This document shows, piece by piece, positions 37,050 through 49,800 of a stretch of DNA of 64,000 nucleotides; position 1 is the stretch's first letter; every line of letters begins with the position of its first letter. A program made the translations under genes and the position numbers. The stretch comes from Dicaeum eximium (taxonomy: Eukaryota > Chordata > Aves > Passeriformes > Dicaeidae), in the NCBI GenBank assembly GCA_013396995.1, contig VWZP01006003.1, positions 1,337,213 through 1,401,212 of the forward strand, read 5' to 3'. The notes beneath the pieces are model-generated. The model was given only the letters and a program-made list of their open reading frames with translations. It did not search any database and had not been told where the DNA came from.

Positions 37050-40000
37050 CTAACATTTAACGATCATTTAGGAAAAAATGTTGAATTGATAACAAAGCTT
37101 AAGCATTGCAGTGATTTGAATAAAAATTCTAATAATGTAATGGACTGACATAACAATTTCTGAGATTTACTACTGATTAACTAATTTAATGATTTTTAAC
37201 AACACCCTGAGGAATACAAACCTATCATTACTCTATTTTTTTCAAACTACTGGTCATTATGGAGCAGTCTGGGAATGCACCTGTGGAACAGACATCATGC
37301 TAAAAGGCCTTCAGCAAGCTCTCTGGCCCATTTGAAAAGGCATTTATTTATGTTATCACTCTCAGCATTGTCCCAAACCAGGCACTGGCTGCACAAGTAG
37401 AATTCACCACCCAGAATGACATGTATAGGTTTCCTTCATGGCTACTGAGCCATGTACCTCACAGTGGAATCAAAATTGGGCAACAAAATGAAGAACACAT
37501 GAAGCAACAGAACAACAGAATGCCTGTTTTGTTACCAGTTCTGGGAATCAAAACTACTGCTGTGAGAGGATCCACCTGTAAAAGTGGGATCCACAGCCCA
37601 CAGGTGCTTGGAGGATACACATCTAACCAAGACAATTGCACACCGCTGGCTGCACCAAGCTGTGCACTGTGAGAACTGAAGGATGACAGAGTGGGGACAG
37701 GGTGCTGATCACCTCACTGACAGCTGCTGACTGGCAGCTTGTTCTAGAACATTATCCAGGAACTGGAAGATTTTGTCTCAGAACTTCAAACCCACATTGT
37801 AGGGTGCCTACTGGAGTAACCAGGCCGTAAGATATATTTTAGGATGACTTTTCATTTCCTATGCAGAAGGAAATACAAAACTGGGGCTCTTTACTGACAG
37901 TACTCAACAAAGTTTTTACTTCATAGTAAGCTACTTCAAGTATTTTCTTTTTTTATTGTCTTGATGTTACACTTATAATTTTTATGTCATTAAACAAGCT
38001 CATGCCAGGTCCACAAAATGCTTTTCACTTTAAGAAAGTGTAGAAGACAATTTTGCATTTTAAAAAAGGAAGAAGAACATGTGGACTCTACAAAGTCTCC
38101 TTTGCACATGCAACCAAACGTGGGGTTTAAAAGTTAATTCTCTGCACTCTGAAAACAAATACATCAGATATAAGGAATTGCCACAGGAAATATTTTGTTC
38201 TTCAGGGTTATTTTCTAGATAAACCATTGGTTTATTGATTGATTCTTAAGGCTTAAATCTTCAACTTCCCCATTGTGCTTCAAACCATAGTGACAACTGC
38301 ATAACAGAAGCTGTTCCATCCACAAGGATCCAGCTGTTCCTGTTCCAGAAGGATCAGGAATGGCCTCTGAAATACCACATAGCTGAGCCTGGACTGCCAT
38401 GGTGACCAAAACCAAGCACTGCCAAAATATGGAGCTAATGCACTGTAAAGATGGAAGACCTTAATAGCTGTCAAGTTATCAGTCAGTACAGTGGGCTTTG
38501 TAAGTGCCAAAGGGCATTTTTCAACAGGGTAGGAAATTATGCAGTGCAAATGCAACTCGATGGAAAAACTGGATCCAATTATAAATACAGAATTTTATTA
38601 GATAGTTTCTAGCACATGTTGCAGAACAATAGTCTAACTTGTTGATTTCTGTGCTAGAATTTGTTCTTCTTCCAGCTAAGTTGCATGCAGACATTCCTCT
38701 TTTGGAATTAAGGGGCAACCACACTACTAAAAATTATCATTCTGTCTCTTTTTATATGATGTTTCCAAATCAACCAAGGTTACCAGGGTTACACATTCCA
38801 TGACAGTACCAATATGTCTGAAACTGAGCCTAGAACTGACTCCTGAACTGGCACAGGACCTGAGGGCTCCAGATTTAACATAGCAGGGTTCCAGAATCAA
38901 ATAGATTTCTATAATGCAGACACACTGTTAGATTAAGACCTTATACTACCTGCCAAGAAGCTACAGTATTCAGGAGTTTTGTGTCTCTCAAAAGAGACAA
39001 ATAACAGACTTTGTGTGGCTCTCTACAGATATCCTTTCAATCACAGCTTAGGGCATAAAAAGGTGGATAACATGAATTATTGAATTAATGTCTTATCATC
39101 TAAATGGCTGCCACCCACACTGATCTTTCTGTCTAATCCTGTTTTAGTAGGGTCACCACGTTCATTCCCTTGCAAACAAAGACAACCATACCATATAACC
39201 ACTTTCTAGTGCAGTACAGTTTCCTCTTCAAGCACTAGCTACCAGAAGATTTCCATAAATTACACTAGTCTGCAATCTAAGACACCAGAATTCCAGCCAG
39301 AACCAGACTGGGGCCCAGAGCTTCAATGTAAAAAGATTTTCTGAGGCTTGATGCACAAGACAGGGATTCAGAACTACTCTCCCCGAGTTTGAATTTGTAG
39401 TTAGGAAAGACATTTCCAGTTAGAGCCACATTATGCTGCAAGTTGTGGTAGCATCATACATAACATGGGGAACAGCAGGTCGGAGAACTTTTCTCATTAA
39501 TTTCCTTGAATAATCCGGATTCCTTCGCAGGGGAGAGGTAATAACCTCCCAAACACTCCAGAACTCATTGGCATGCCAATGGACATTCTTCCATATGTCC
39601 AACAACTTCCAGTGAAAATTACAGAGCCCAAAATATCGCACACAAGAATCTGAAATACTGCAGGCAGCACCACTTACTTACTAAAATGGAACAGATGCAA
39701 GATTGGGCTCCAGTCATTAGCCCCATTGGTGTGATGGATATAAATGCTCACGTTCCTACATTTCAGCAGATGAAAGGATCTCTGTGATAACCTTTCACAC
39801 CCAAAAGATGCTTCCTCTGGATATAACTTGCATTGCCATTTTATTCACACAAACAGTAGCAAACAGGATATGGTGGGGAAAGCTCACCCTGCACAAGCTG
39901 AGATGCCTCACTGCTGCAGCCACAAGACAATAAAAGAGATTGGTTGAGATTTTTACAAGTTCTGACAGCCAATTCCACTACTGCTGGCTGGCTCATAGGA

Positions 40001-41924
40001 TTTAAATATCTGCATCTCAAGTTTTATAACTTGCCTCTCTAAGGAATTACTAAGCTTCTTTCCAGAGACTATTTAGAAGGGAAACCATTCACTTTGGAAA
40101 AGACAGGTCTAATGCCCTTACTCTGGGGGCTCTGGTTTTGGCTGAGTCCCTTCTGTTCCCTGTCAGACAAAACAAGAGTGAACCTGATTGCTGTGAGTCA
40201 ACAATTCTAATCCATAAAGTTCAAACATCAGGATGCCAAGGACCAGGCTTCACTCACAAGAATTACTGTGTCAGGCTCTTATTTCCTGAAATTAATGGAA
40301 AAATCTGAGGTAAAGCAAGATAAAGTTACAATAAGGAGGAATAAAAACGTGATTGCAATTGTAGCAAAAGGCAATCAGATAGATATTTCCACTATAGGGA
40401 AACCTAAAGGAAACTTAATTTTTAGGTTGCAAAGAATCCCTGTGTGATCAAACTTCTTAAAAACTGTTTGTAGGCACTGCTAAAAGAACTCCAAACCTGC
40501 TTCCTCCAATCAAGTCTTGCTGTTTTCACCAGCAATCAGGGTAATTGAAGTGACTGCAACTCCAACTAACCACTTAGATCTGATCCACTTCGACACTTGA
40601 TAATATACAGAAACATGGCAGAAAGAAGCATTCTTAAGAGAAACAGGATTAAAGCCATATGACAAAAATATCTGTAGATTCTGTGTTCTACCACACCCAC
40701 CTATGGGACAAACAGAATTCTGCTGCTTGACTTTTTAGGCAAAAGTCCATGATTTTCTTAGCATCTTCCTTGAACGAATCCAAATTCATCTGGCCTCAAT
40801 GTTGTCTCCTTAACTTCAGGACTGTGTGTTCAACAGAACACATTTTGTAATTCCAGCCTTTCAGACCTCACTGCCATGCTTTTCTCTTGGTTGCATTTCT
40901 TCAGTTCTATTATAACCTGTAACACAGCCTATTGGCCCCATCACTCAGACTTTTCCAGCATCAGGAATTAGAGTATTAAGGATATTATACAGCACATCCC
41001 TATCTAAGCTCATTCCAATACCCACTTATGGACCTGATATGCAGAAATCTGCCTAAGCCACATTTGATCCTGCAGATTACTGTCTCCACAGTGCAGGCTT
41101 CTCTGTGGCCACAAAGCCTCAGGACCCGTTGCATAAAGAAGTGTTTTCCCATGTTTTAAGCATGTTTGACACTTAGCAGAAGAGTAGAGCCACGCCGTGT
41201 AGCTCTGATCTCCTGTACCAGCAGCCTTGTCTACATCTGTGCAAGAGTTAAAACCCAACATGGAAAATAAATTCCTTCTTCCCATGAAGAAAATATTCTT
41301 TGTCACTCAGCAAGTGGCATAGTAGTGCATTAGTAAGCATTGTTACACTCCCGTAATTTCCCTGTAACGAAAATTTTAAATATCATGTGATGCTCTATTG
41401 GGTGTCCATGATGAGGTGTTGGCAGCAGAGGGATTGCAGGAGTCTCTGGGAGAAGAATCCAGGGCAGCTTTGTGCTGGACATAGCTGGCTCCTGATGGCT
41501 CCAGAGGATCCACTGCAGGACACTGCTTAGCCCCTCAGCCCAGCTGGTGTCCATCTCTGGGAAAACATATTTCAGAAAGGGCAAAACCTACCACACAGGC
41601 AAACGAAGGGGCATGGGGGGAAAAGGGTGAGAAACAGCACTGGGAAGACCAAGATCAGAGAAGGAGAAAGGGAAAAAGGTGCTCCAGGTACAAAGTACAG
41701 ATCTGCTGAAGCCCACGGACAGCCCATGGTGGAGCAGATAGCCACTGCTGCCCTCTTAGAGCTCACACGAGAGCAGATCTTTTCCTGAAGGACTGCAGCC
41801 CCATGGGCAGAGCCCACACTGGTGCAAGGAAAGAGCTGTGGGGCTGGAGAAGGCTTTCACAGGCAATGGATGAAATACTTTGAGGCTACTTTGCTTGCCA
41901 TGCTAGATTTGGGGGAAAAATCAG

Positions 41925-42110
41925 GATTTGGTCAGACACTGGAACAGGTTTCTCAGAGAAGTTGTGGATGCCCAGTCCCTGGAACTGTTCAAGGCCAGGC
42001 TGGATGTGGCTTGGAGGAACCTGGTCTAGTGGAAGGTGTCCTTGCTCCTGGCAGGGGGTTGGAACTAGATGACCTTGAAGGTCCCTTCCAAACCAAACTA
42101 TCTACAAATA
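41925..42110 (+). mobile_element. CR1 LINE 3'-end fragment
   Basis: Seen: GGTCAGACACTGGAACAGG, a GAGAAGTTGTGGATGCCCAG block, AAGGCCAGGCTGGATGTGG, a CCTGGTCTAGTGGAAGGTGTCC block, GGGGGTTGGAACTAGATGA and AAGGTCCCTTCCAAACCAAA, in the order expected of an avian CR1 3' end. The terminal ATTCTATGAT repeats are absent or replaced by CTATCTACAAATACC. The 5' edge is uncertain: 41820-41925 (including GCAATGGATGAAATACTTTG) may be more diverged CR1 or unrelated. Same orientation as the copy at 32168, antisense to ERC1. It lacks the internal deletion seen in that copy, so the two are separate insertions. Confidence 0.88.
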
Positions 42111-42405
42111 CCAACTATCTACTATCCTCAGAGAAACTGTGCACTCACCATACCCACCCCATCCCTCCCTGCACTGAGAGAGCAGAAGAGTCTGGAGCGC
42201 TGGACTGAAGAGGAGCATAGGAAATAGGACTGGAAAGGTGCTGTTTTATCAGCTGACTTGGTTTCTCACTATCAAACCTTTAATTGGCAATACATTCATT
42301 TTCTCCAAGGTGACCTTGTTTTGCCCATGACAGCAATCAGCATCTCCCTGTCTTTAGTACGATGCATGAGCCTTCTCATCCTATTTTCTACTCCTGTTTT
42401 GTTGA

Positions 42406-42426
42406 GGAGGGTGAGTGAGTGAGTGG
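42406..42426. repeat. GAGT-type microsatellite
   Basis: Seen: GGGTGAGTGAGTGAGTGGCT, about three to four units of the GAGT tetranucleotide, followed by CTGGGTGGG. Confidence 0.85.
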
Positions 42427-45400
42427 CTGGGTGGGAGTTTGGCCCTAAGCCAAAGTTAACCCACCATAGACATATTTTTATGTTCCAAGACCAGCTTAGA
42501 AATATACTTGTAACATGAGAAGGAAAAGTCTCATTGGAAGTAAGTCTGTACGTTCCAATGCCAGAGGTACCTTTCAAAGCTGTTGGTAAAGTTCTAGGTA
42601 TGAACTGGGGCTCAGAAGTGGATTTAGCTCTTCAGGCTGGAGGAGGAAAAGGTCAGCTTTTATACAAAGAGACAGACTGCAGTCATGGGCATCATGGAAT
42701 GTGAAGAAATGAAAGAACTGTCACCATGCACCCTGCACAGAAGGAAAACTGTGCTGGATGAAGGAAGATGCAGCTGAGCCAGTAGGAAAGATCAGGGGCA
42801 CCTGCTCTTCAAAATGGAACTCCCAAAAAGCAATGAACCACAGCAGGAAAGTGCACTCAAACAGTTTACTTTTTATCTGTCCTATGTATTCAGTAAGAAA
42901 ATGTTATTTCTTAAATGCTGCCTCACCCAGCACCTCTGCCATGAGCTATACTAAACATTGTGGTGTTAAAAAATTAGCTTCAATTCTTGTATGATACAAG
43001 GATACAACAATCAACTCTTCAGTTTTAACAAGTACTCCTTTTTTTCCTGCTGAAAACATTCTCATGCTGTCATTTTTCCTACTCAGCCAAAAGCAACAGT
43101 GATTTTGGCTCTTGGCCATCACAATAATCAGCAATACCAAGAAACTTAATCACAGTGGCAGCAAGGTCAATAAAGCCCTGGAAGAAGCCAAAGGTTCTGT
43201 ACAACCTTATGCAAAAGGAAATGTTTCCTAGGCTGAAGTGCTTCCATTTAGCTCTACAGGATGGCATGAAACATGCTCTCACTACATTCCCAAACATCCC
43301 ATGGAAAGCAGACACTTGGGTTTCTGAGGACGATCTTTCAGGACTGGAAGATCATTAAACATCAGTAAGAAACTAAAGCACATTGGAATGGTGACCATGC
43401 AAGATCAGCAACTCTGACACACCCTGACTTGTGAGTATAGTCAACAAAAAAGAGAAGGGGGGAAAAAAGAAGGACTGAAGGAACAATTATTTCTGGGTAG
43501 AAAATGACTTGGCATTTTCTAACCCACAATCAAATTTAAAAACAGAGCATTTGGTTTCCTTGAGAGTAAAATATGGGAAGCTAAATCTGAATGGGCTGTG
43601 AAAGTTTGATGGTATTCATCAATACAAGTTGTTACCTAGAGTGCTAAGAGATGCTTCTAATCAACATACAGATGCTTTTCTGCTTGCTTTTTTGTTATAT
43701 TATACAGCTGTCCAATTATCCCAAGAATTATAAGACCTTACCTGGAGACTACCACAAAATTCTGAAACCCAAGAGACATTAGATAGAAGATAAAACTGAC
43801 TGCCTTTACACCCAAGTCTTGGATAGAAGAAATTTGGAGATGACTTTTGATTTTTTATGTAGTGGCTCTGGTTTCCAGAGCCTGCTTCTCCACAAACAAA
43901 GTGAGAAGAGGGAGAAGAAAAGACTCATAAAGATAATGCAGTCAGGATGATGTCAGTATCATTCTGAAATGTACAGAACCATTTTTTTTTCCTATGGCAA
44001 AAATTTATTTTGTGTTCTCTGTATCAAAATGGTTTCTATTTTAGACATAAATAGTAGACACATACCACCAACAAGTGAATGTAATACAAAGTAAATCAGC
44101 AGTAGTATGTCCTTACAATATAATTACAGAACAGATGACTGAATTTTCATCTGTTCAGACAAAAATGTTTAAATCTGTTGCTCTAAGATATTTTAGGAGA
44201 AATTCTGACAATGCTGATCTGATCAAAACAAAAAAAATCTTTCCTGTGTCAGCTTCAAGAATGCCATTTGGTAACCTTTCACCCTTTCTATTAGAAGAAA
44301 AGGAATATTTTAAGATAGAATGGCTATAAGATTCTTAGCAGCTCTGCTCAATGTCACTGCTGGCCTTATTTGAGGAAGACTCTTGAGAAGGGTTCATGGG
44401 ACACATTACTTTTTCAGATTAGTGGGCATTTAACAACCACATCTCATTTTATCCTAAAATTTTGATTTTGAACAAATACCCTTTCCCCTCAAAGTAAAAA
44501 AATGAGAAAACATACATCAATTTTAATTAAATTGAAAACTACAAACTACAACCATAACACACATAAAAGAGACTGCTTTTTGTTAGTCATAAACAACAGT
44601 CCATGGTGCCAACTCCTTGGTACCTCTTCCACATATATCAGGTTAAAAATAATTCCTTCCTCTCACAAATCACAACATTCATGCTGCAGATGAGGCACCA
44701 CGTAAAGCACAATTCCTTTAGTAGCAAAGGAAGTTGTTGGAGCCCTGACCATACCAGATGATGGGCACTGGTACAGTTAACAAAGTACTTTAACTGTATA
44801 AGCAGGACAATTTGCATTCCCGTGTTTTCAAATACTGCTAAAAGTCTATGTGAAGAAGGCAGATGAAGTAAGAAATTCTGAAATTCCTGAATATCTGCCT
44901 CAGAATAGATGGGCATATGGAGACATCAAATACATGATATGAAAATATTTACTTCAGTCTTTGTGATTGCTAACAATTAAATACACAGATTAAGTTTTTA
45001 TAAGGTTTTGACATGGTTCCAAACATCCCTCATATCCAATCTCACCCACTATAATTGTTGTCTTTTCTCAAGGCTGAACTTACTATTTTTTCCTTTTTGG
45101 ATTGGTTTGTACCTACCAAATATATCCCTGCAACTGTCATGGGCAAGCCCATGAATGCAGACATTGTTACAGTCACATAGACACACTTATGGAGAGACAG
45201 CTTGGGCCTAGGGGCTTAGAAAAAGAAGCTGTATCAATTTAAGTCATATTTATAATGACAAAATTGCATTTGGTCTAAGGGTCACACTAACGATTGTGCT
45301 GAGTTAGCCCTTTCTGGTAGGATCAGAAGGGGGGTAGGGGAAGAAACACCTTTTACCAAGATAGTTAAAATGCTATAAAAAAAGTCAGTCTATGCAGCCT

Positions 45401-46399
45401 GGGCCTTATAAGGAAGTGTTTTTAAACATTTATTTCTTGAAACACAAGGTTTCAATCAACAGCCACCGGAGACTCTGGGGTCACGATCTTCCTCCTCAGT
45501 GTTCTGCACAAAGGTCAGAGAGGTTTTCCCTCTATGAATGAACTTGCCTTCCAAACACTGCAGCTACAGAATAAACAGCTTCTAACCCAGCTCGCAAAAC
45601 TCAGCATTGTTGTCTACAAAAAAGACAAACTCTTGCTAAGATATTTCATGCCCGTGCTCTCAGCAGACTCTTTACAAATTGAAGGCCAGTAAAATCTTGA
45701 ACCTTTATTAAGTCTGTCAGCAATAAGTAAGTTGAGAAGAATACCATATGTCAATGTAAGAAGCTTGGTGAGTGCCTACACTGTATTCCTCAGTTACTCA
45801 ACCAGCTTGAAGTGCTTCTTACACCTTGACATGGCAGTATATCCACACTGTGCTAGCACAGACATATAAGGAACACTCATGCTTGGCATTAGCTGGTCTC
45901 GTGTCAAAAGTAAAATACTGTGAGGTTACAGGCAATCTGGAATATGTTCTAATGAAAGACAGAGGTTTAAAAAAAAACTAAGAACGACAAATGCTTTGCA
46001 GCATTTAAAGCAATGAAGGGAAAACACAAAGCAATGCTTTTAAGATGTATCTCAAATCCTGATTGGAATATTTCAAGGATCAATCGCTACGGTCAAAAAT
46101 GTTAATAAGTGCCACCAAAGGTCAGAACTAAAATAGAAGGGGTGTGCTCTGCACAACCTCAGATGGTATTTTAAATGAAGTTATTGTGCATCTGGTAAAC
46201 CCTCTTGTTGGTGCCACTACCACTGCTGGGTTGGGCTGCCTGGTGCCTGAGCCCCAAGAGCTGCCCTGTTGCAAACATCACCACTCAGTTTTCTTTCACA
46301 TCCGCTGGCGATAAGTTACGATACTGAAATTTGTCCAGGAATGTATACTTGTTAATTTTACTTTAGATGGATTCTATTAAAATGTGAAAATCTTGGCAA

Positions 46400-46640
46400 G
46401 TACCGGGGTGAGACTTGCCCACTGTCTGGGTCCCTTTCCCACCCAGCCAACGGGGCAGACTTTTTAGTTCATTATCACCTCATCAGTGCTCCTGTCAGCT
46501 GCCAGCAGTGAGAACTGGACTAAGCCACTCACTAATTCCTGGCCCTCCTGCCTCCACTGAAGCGGCAGTAAATCCAGAACAGATGGATGCTCTTTAACAC
46601 TCTCAATCCAGACACTTACTTTAATCAGTCTAATCAACCC
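46400..46640. other. Candidate conserved non-coding element
   Basis: Seen: about 240 bp of mixed-composition sequence, without repeats, more GC-balanced than its surroundings. It includes TTAGTTCATTATCACCTCAT, CCTGTCAGCTGCCAGCAG and GAAGCGGCAGTAAATCC. Overlapping 60-codon frames on both strands match nothing I know. It resembles, by texture only, the conserved non-coding elements common in large neuronal-gene introns. Confidence 0.25.
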
Positions 46641-48086
46641 ATCCAACTCAGAAGGAGGAATAAGTGACAGATGCAGGATGGTGGGACGGAACTGTTGCAG
46701 CTCAGATCCTTAACAGAAAACACTGCCCTGCATCTTGGAAACTCTGCTGATAAGGGAGGCAGCTGGCCAAAGGCAGGAGGCCTCCCAGGTCAGGAGCAAG
46801 ACAAACCTTCTCTCTGTTTTACCTTCTATCAAGAGGAAAAGCTAAAAAGGAATGGATTATCAAGCAGGGCAAGTTTTATTACATGTAGAGCCCATTACCC
46901 AGGCTATGAATGAAGACCAGAAGGCAAGGGGTGGCTTTTGGTTTTGCAACTGAAGTTGCAGGTCAGGCCACTCTAGCAGCTTGTGTCAGTCACCTTCCCA
47001 CAACATGAAACATAAATTTCAAACCTTGCCTTGTGTTGTCTGAGACTTATGGATTGCCATTTCAGTGCACTAAGCCAGCAGAAAACTAACTATAGAAAAA
47101 TGTGGACATTTTATTGCTATGTTAGTGTCCTAAATTAGTGCACTGGAGTTTTGTGAGTTGCAGACACAGCGCAAAGGAGGACCTGGGAGAGGGGAGCAGG
47201 AGCAGATGGGGTTGTAGTTCAGCCCGCCCTGCAGTCAGACCAGATCCTCACGCTCCCAAAAATATATTTTCAGTCTTGGCCTGCAGACTGCAGAGCACAG
47301 CTTCATTCATGCAGCAGGGCAGAACCATAAATTGCATGTGAAGTTTAAAATGCTTCTTAAAGGGGATTTTACTGTATCGTAACATTAAGAGGAACTCTTC
47401 TGATTATTTTCATACTCATATATTTCAATACGACCTGAACAACTGTGGAGAATGTGACTAAGTATAATATACAGAAAAAATGAATTTTTTTTCTTAAGAT
47501 TCTATGTATGATTTTGTGTTCCCTGGCCTGCTACAGAAGACACAAATGAAAAAAACAGCATTACAGTGCTCTGGTATCTCGAATAGTTTTATACACTTAG
47601 AGGCTTCAAGAAAACCCTCACCAAGTTATGAAAAAAAAGCAAGAAAAAGTAGTTGTACATTCATCTGAGAGCTTGGAAACCTAAAAAGGGTCTTGGCTAA
47701 GGTAAAATTACACACTTAGAAGAAGTTATGAATGCCATTTAGAGCAAGCACTTTCAGTCTTGCCATTCTGTAGCACCTTATGTATAAAAAAGGAAAGACA
47801 CACAGGAACAAATTCAAACCGTAGTAACAAAATGAGAGCAGATCTGCAAACCCAAAGTCCAGACCTGGAAAAAATCCCAAAGTGGTAGCTTAGTGCTGAA
47901 TATAGATCAGCACATGGCATGAATTATTAGGAGCATAAATGCAGTTTAATTGTCCTTCTCCTAATCAGGCTATTATAACCTCAGAAGTCATGTGATTGCA
48001 GCTTCCCTCTGTTTTACCTTCCCTACATGTCTATGAAATACAAGAAGATAAATGAAAGAGTCAATTAGCCTCTTGCCCTGCATCAT

Positions 48087-48108
48087 GTAAACAATGACTC
48101 CTGTTTAC
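48087..48108. promoter_or_regulatory. Inverted pair of forkhead-type motifs (candidate)
   Basis: Seen: GTAAACA at 48087-48093 and TGTTTAC at 48102-48108 face each other across 8 bp. Both match the forkhead (FOX) core as generally known. The patch around it (47930-48130) is less A/T-repetitive than its flanks. Binding or enhancer activity is pure inference; single 7-mers occur often by chance. Confidence 0.25.
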
Positions 48109-49008
48109 CCCAGGGCCTAACTAAAACCAGCTTCCTGAAACCAGAAGAACTTGACAGGCACAATATGAAAAATAAAGCCTTTAAAAAAAATAGATTTGTT
48201 TTATCACTTTTACAAATATGCTTGATAAAACCATCCTGCTCTTGCACCTTTCCCAAGAAAAGTGTGTCCTTCTCTTAGCTTTTTTTTTTTCAATTCTAAG
48301 CCATACACACAAATGTTAAGCTAAATCTCTGCAAGATTTTGGATTTACTTTTGTTAAGTGACAACTTTAAAAGTTACGAATGATGGATATATAACATCCC
48401 AATTATTAACTAACACAATGCATTTAGTACACATATCCATTCACAGAACTGTCTTTCCATATATCATTTTGTTAAAATTTATAATTTTGCTCTTTTGCTA
48501 ACACAGACCAACATTTGCAGGATTAGACAGTGGTATAGAATAGTAGAACAGTCAGCCATGTGTAAGAGAAAGACTGTTCTGGCAACTGGCCAATGAAACC
48601 AGAAGTCCCAAACAAGTTGAAAGACCACTGAAAAACACATTCAAAGTTAGCTTTTCCTTAAGGATGATTACCATAACAATCAAAAAGACAAAAACATAGC
48701 TGAGTTTAGTGTAACTGTGAAACAGACTGGGAAAATATTTGTGCATGTGGCTGTCACAATTCTGTGAATTTTTAGTGAAAAGACAGTTGAGGACAGAAAA
48801 ATTATCTAACAAAACCAGAAAAAAAATGTTAGAATGACATTGAGAATCTACTGTTCTTTCTTAAATTATAACGTCCTAGAATTACATGAGAAAAAAATAT
48901 TGATGTAGGTTTTTTTTTTAAGTACTTAGCTCAGCCATGCAATGAGCTATCAAATACACTGTAGCATCCTCAAAGGAGACAGTGAAAGAGTCAGCAAGTA
49001 GCAGTGCT

Positions 49009-49050
49009 TTAGGAATATTTAGGAATATTCCTAAATAATTAGGAATATTC
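49009..49050. repeat. Triplicated TTAGGAATATT with an 18-bp palindrome
   Basis: Seen: TTAGGAATATT starts at 49009, 49019 and 49039. The middle copy forms the perfect palindrome TTTAGGAATATTCCTAAA at 49018-49035. It is a short local repeat cluster, possibly generated by slippage with strand switching. Confidence 0.88.
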
Positions 49051-49431
49051 TTCCATAATATTAACATCTCATTAAAAGACTGTTTCAGCCTCAGTGATGG
49101 TGACTCCCCTATGGTGTGGAAGTGGCTCGACTGTAAGTGTTTTGGGACTAATCATTCCAAAGTTCATAGGCAAGCCTGTGATCCAAAGTAATGAAAACAA
49201 TGACTCCTAATCCCAGTGAGCCGGGGAAGCTCTGTGTTCCTGAATGAGGAGCAGAGGGCCTTGGCTGAGAATGTGACCTTTTAGTGGGGCTCAAGGAGAT
49301 GACAGAAGTTATGTGGAAGCTGTGAGGTCTTGCAGCACAGAGTGTGCTTACAGTGTCAAATTCTGGGATGCCAGAAGTCATCTTGAAGTGATGGGGTGTT
49401 GCCCCACATCTCAGGGGTCAGCAGTGGTTGC

Positions 49432-49800
49432 TGTTGGAGTCCCATCGGGGTGAATCAAGACCCTTGACTCCAATATCAGAAGGCTGATATTATTTATTAA
49501 AATGACTTCACTGTTCAGAAGGATTTGGGCTATTTCTGCCCAGGTACAGAGCTGGCATCTTGCTTCTTCCAGCTCCATGCCCTAAAGTCCTAGAATGCCA
49601 GAAAATGTTCACGAAGTCAGAGAGAGCAATTCTTTATATCATAGGTTGAGAAAAGCAAACCACATCTCCCATATCAGGAGACAGGTAAAGGAATGCATTT
49701 TGTCCTTGAAACACACAGACAAGGATTTGAAATCTGCAGAGAAAAAAGAGCTTTCCCATAGAAGAAAAAACTCAGCAAGTTTGCATCCAAGAAACTTATA
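49432..49800 (+). mobile_element. Probable avian endogenous-retrovirus LTR (solo, partial)
   Basis: Seen: starts TGTTGGAGTCCC, then AATCAAGACCCTTGACTCC and AATATCAGAAGGCTGATATT, followed by TTATTTATTAAAATGAC. From memory, a TG start, ACCCTTGA and ATCAGAAGGCTGAT followed by a T/A-rich tract are characteristic of a common passerine LTR family. I cannot locate a clear CA end or target-site duplication, so the right boundary is only a guess; the sequence to about 49800 (GCAGAGAAAAAAGAGCTTTC and beyond) may or may not belong. No internal retroviral coding sequence is visible beside it, so it would be a solo or degraded LTR. The orientation is inferred from the TG start. Confidence 0.42.

Larger units (their letters stand above)
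32453..41924. other. Intron stretch between the two CR1 fragments
   Basis: Contains the 39-bp hairpin (33584-33669) and the 13-bp hairpin (37021-37049). GC-richer patches at 34030-34440 and 35880-36500 have overlapping frames on both strands but no protein similarity I recognise, no splice-bounded exon and no transposon hallmark. The rest is ordinary AT-rich intron. Confidence 0.7.
42111..49431. other. Intron stretch, no gene recognised
   Basis: Ordinary AT-rich intron with the GAGT microsatellite, candidate element 46400-46640, forkhead motif pair and the TTAGGAATATT cluster. Short open frames only (92 codons or fewer after the CR1-overlapping frame), none recognisable. Confidence 0.7.

Noticed and set aside
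41822..42208. 128-codon plus-strand open frame
   Set aside because: It overlaps the second CR1 fragment and continues into unrelated sequence, so it is not a gene.
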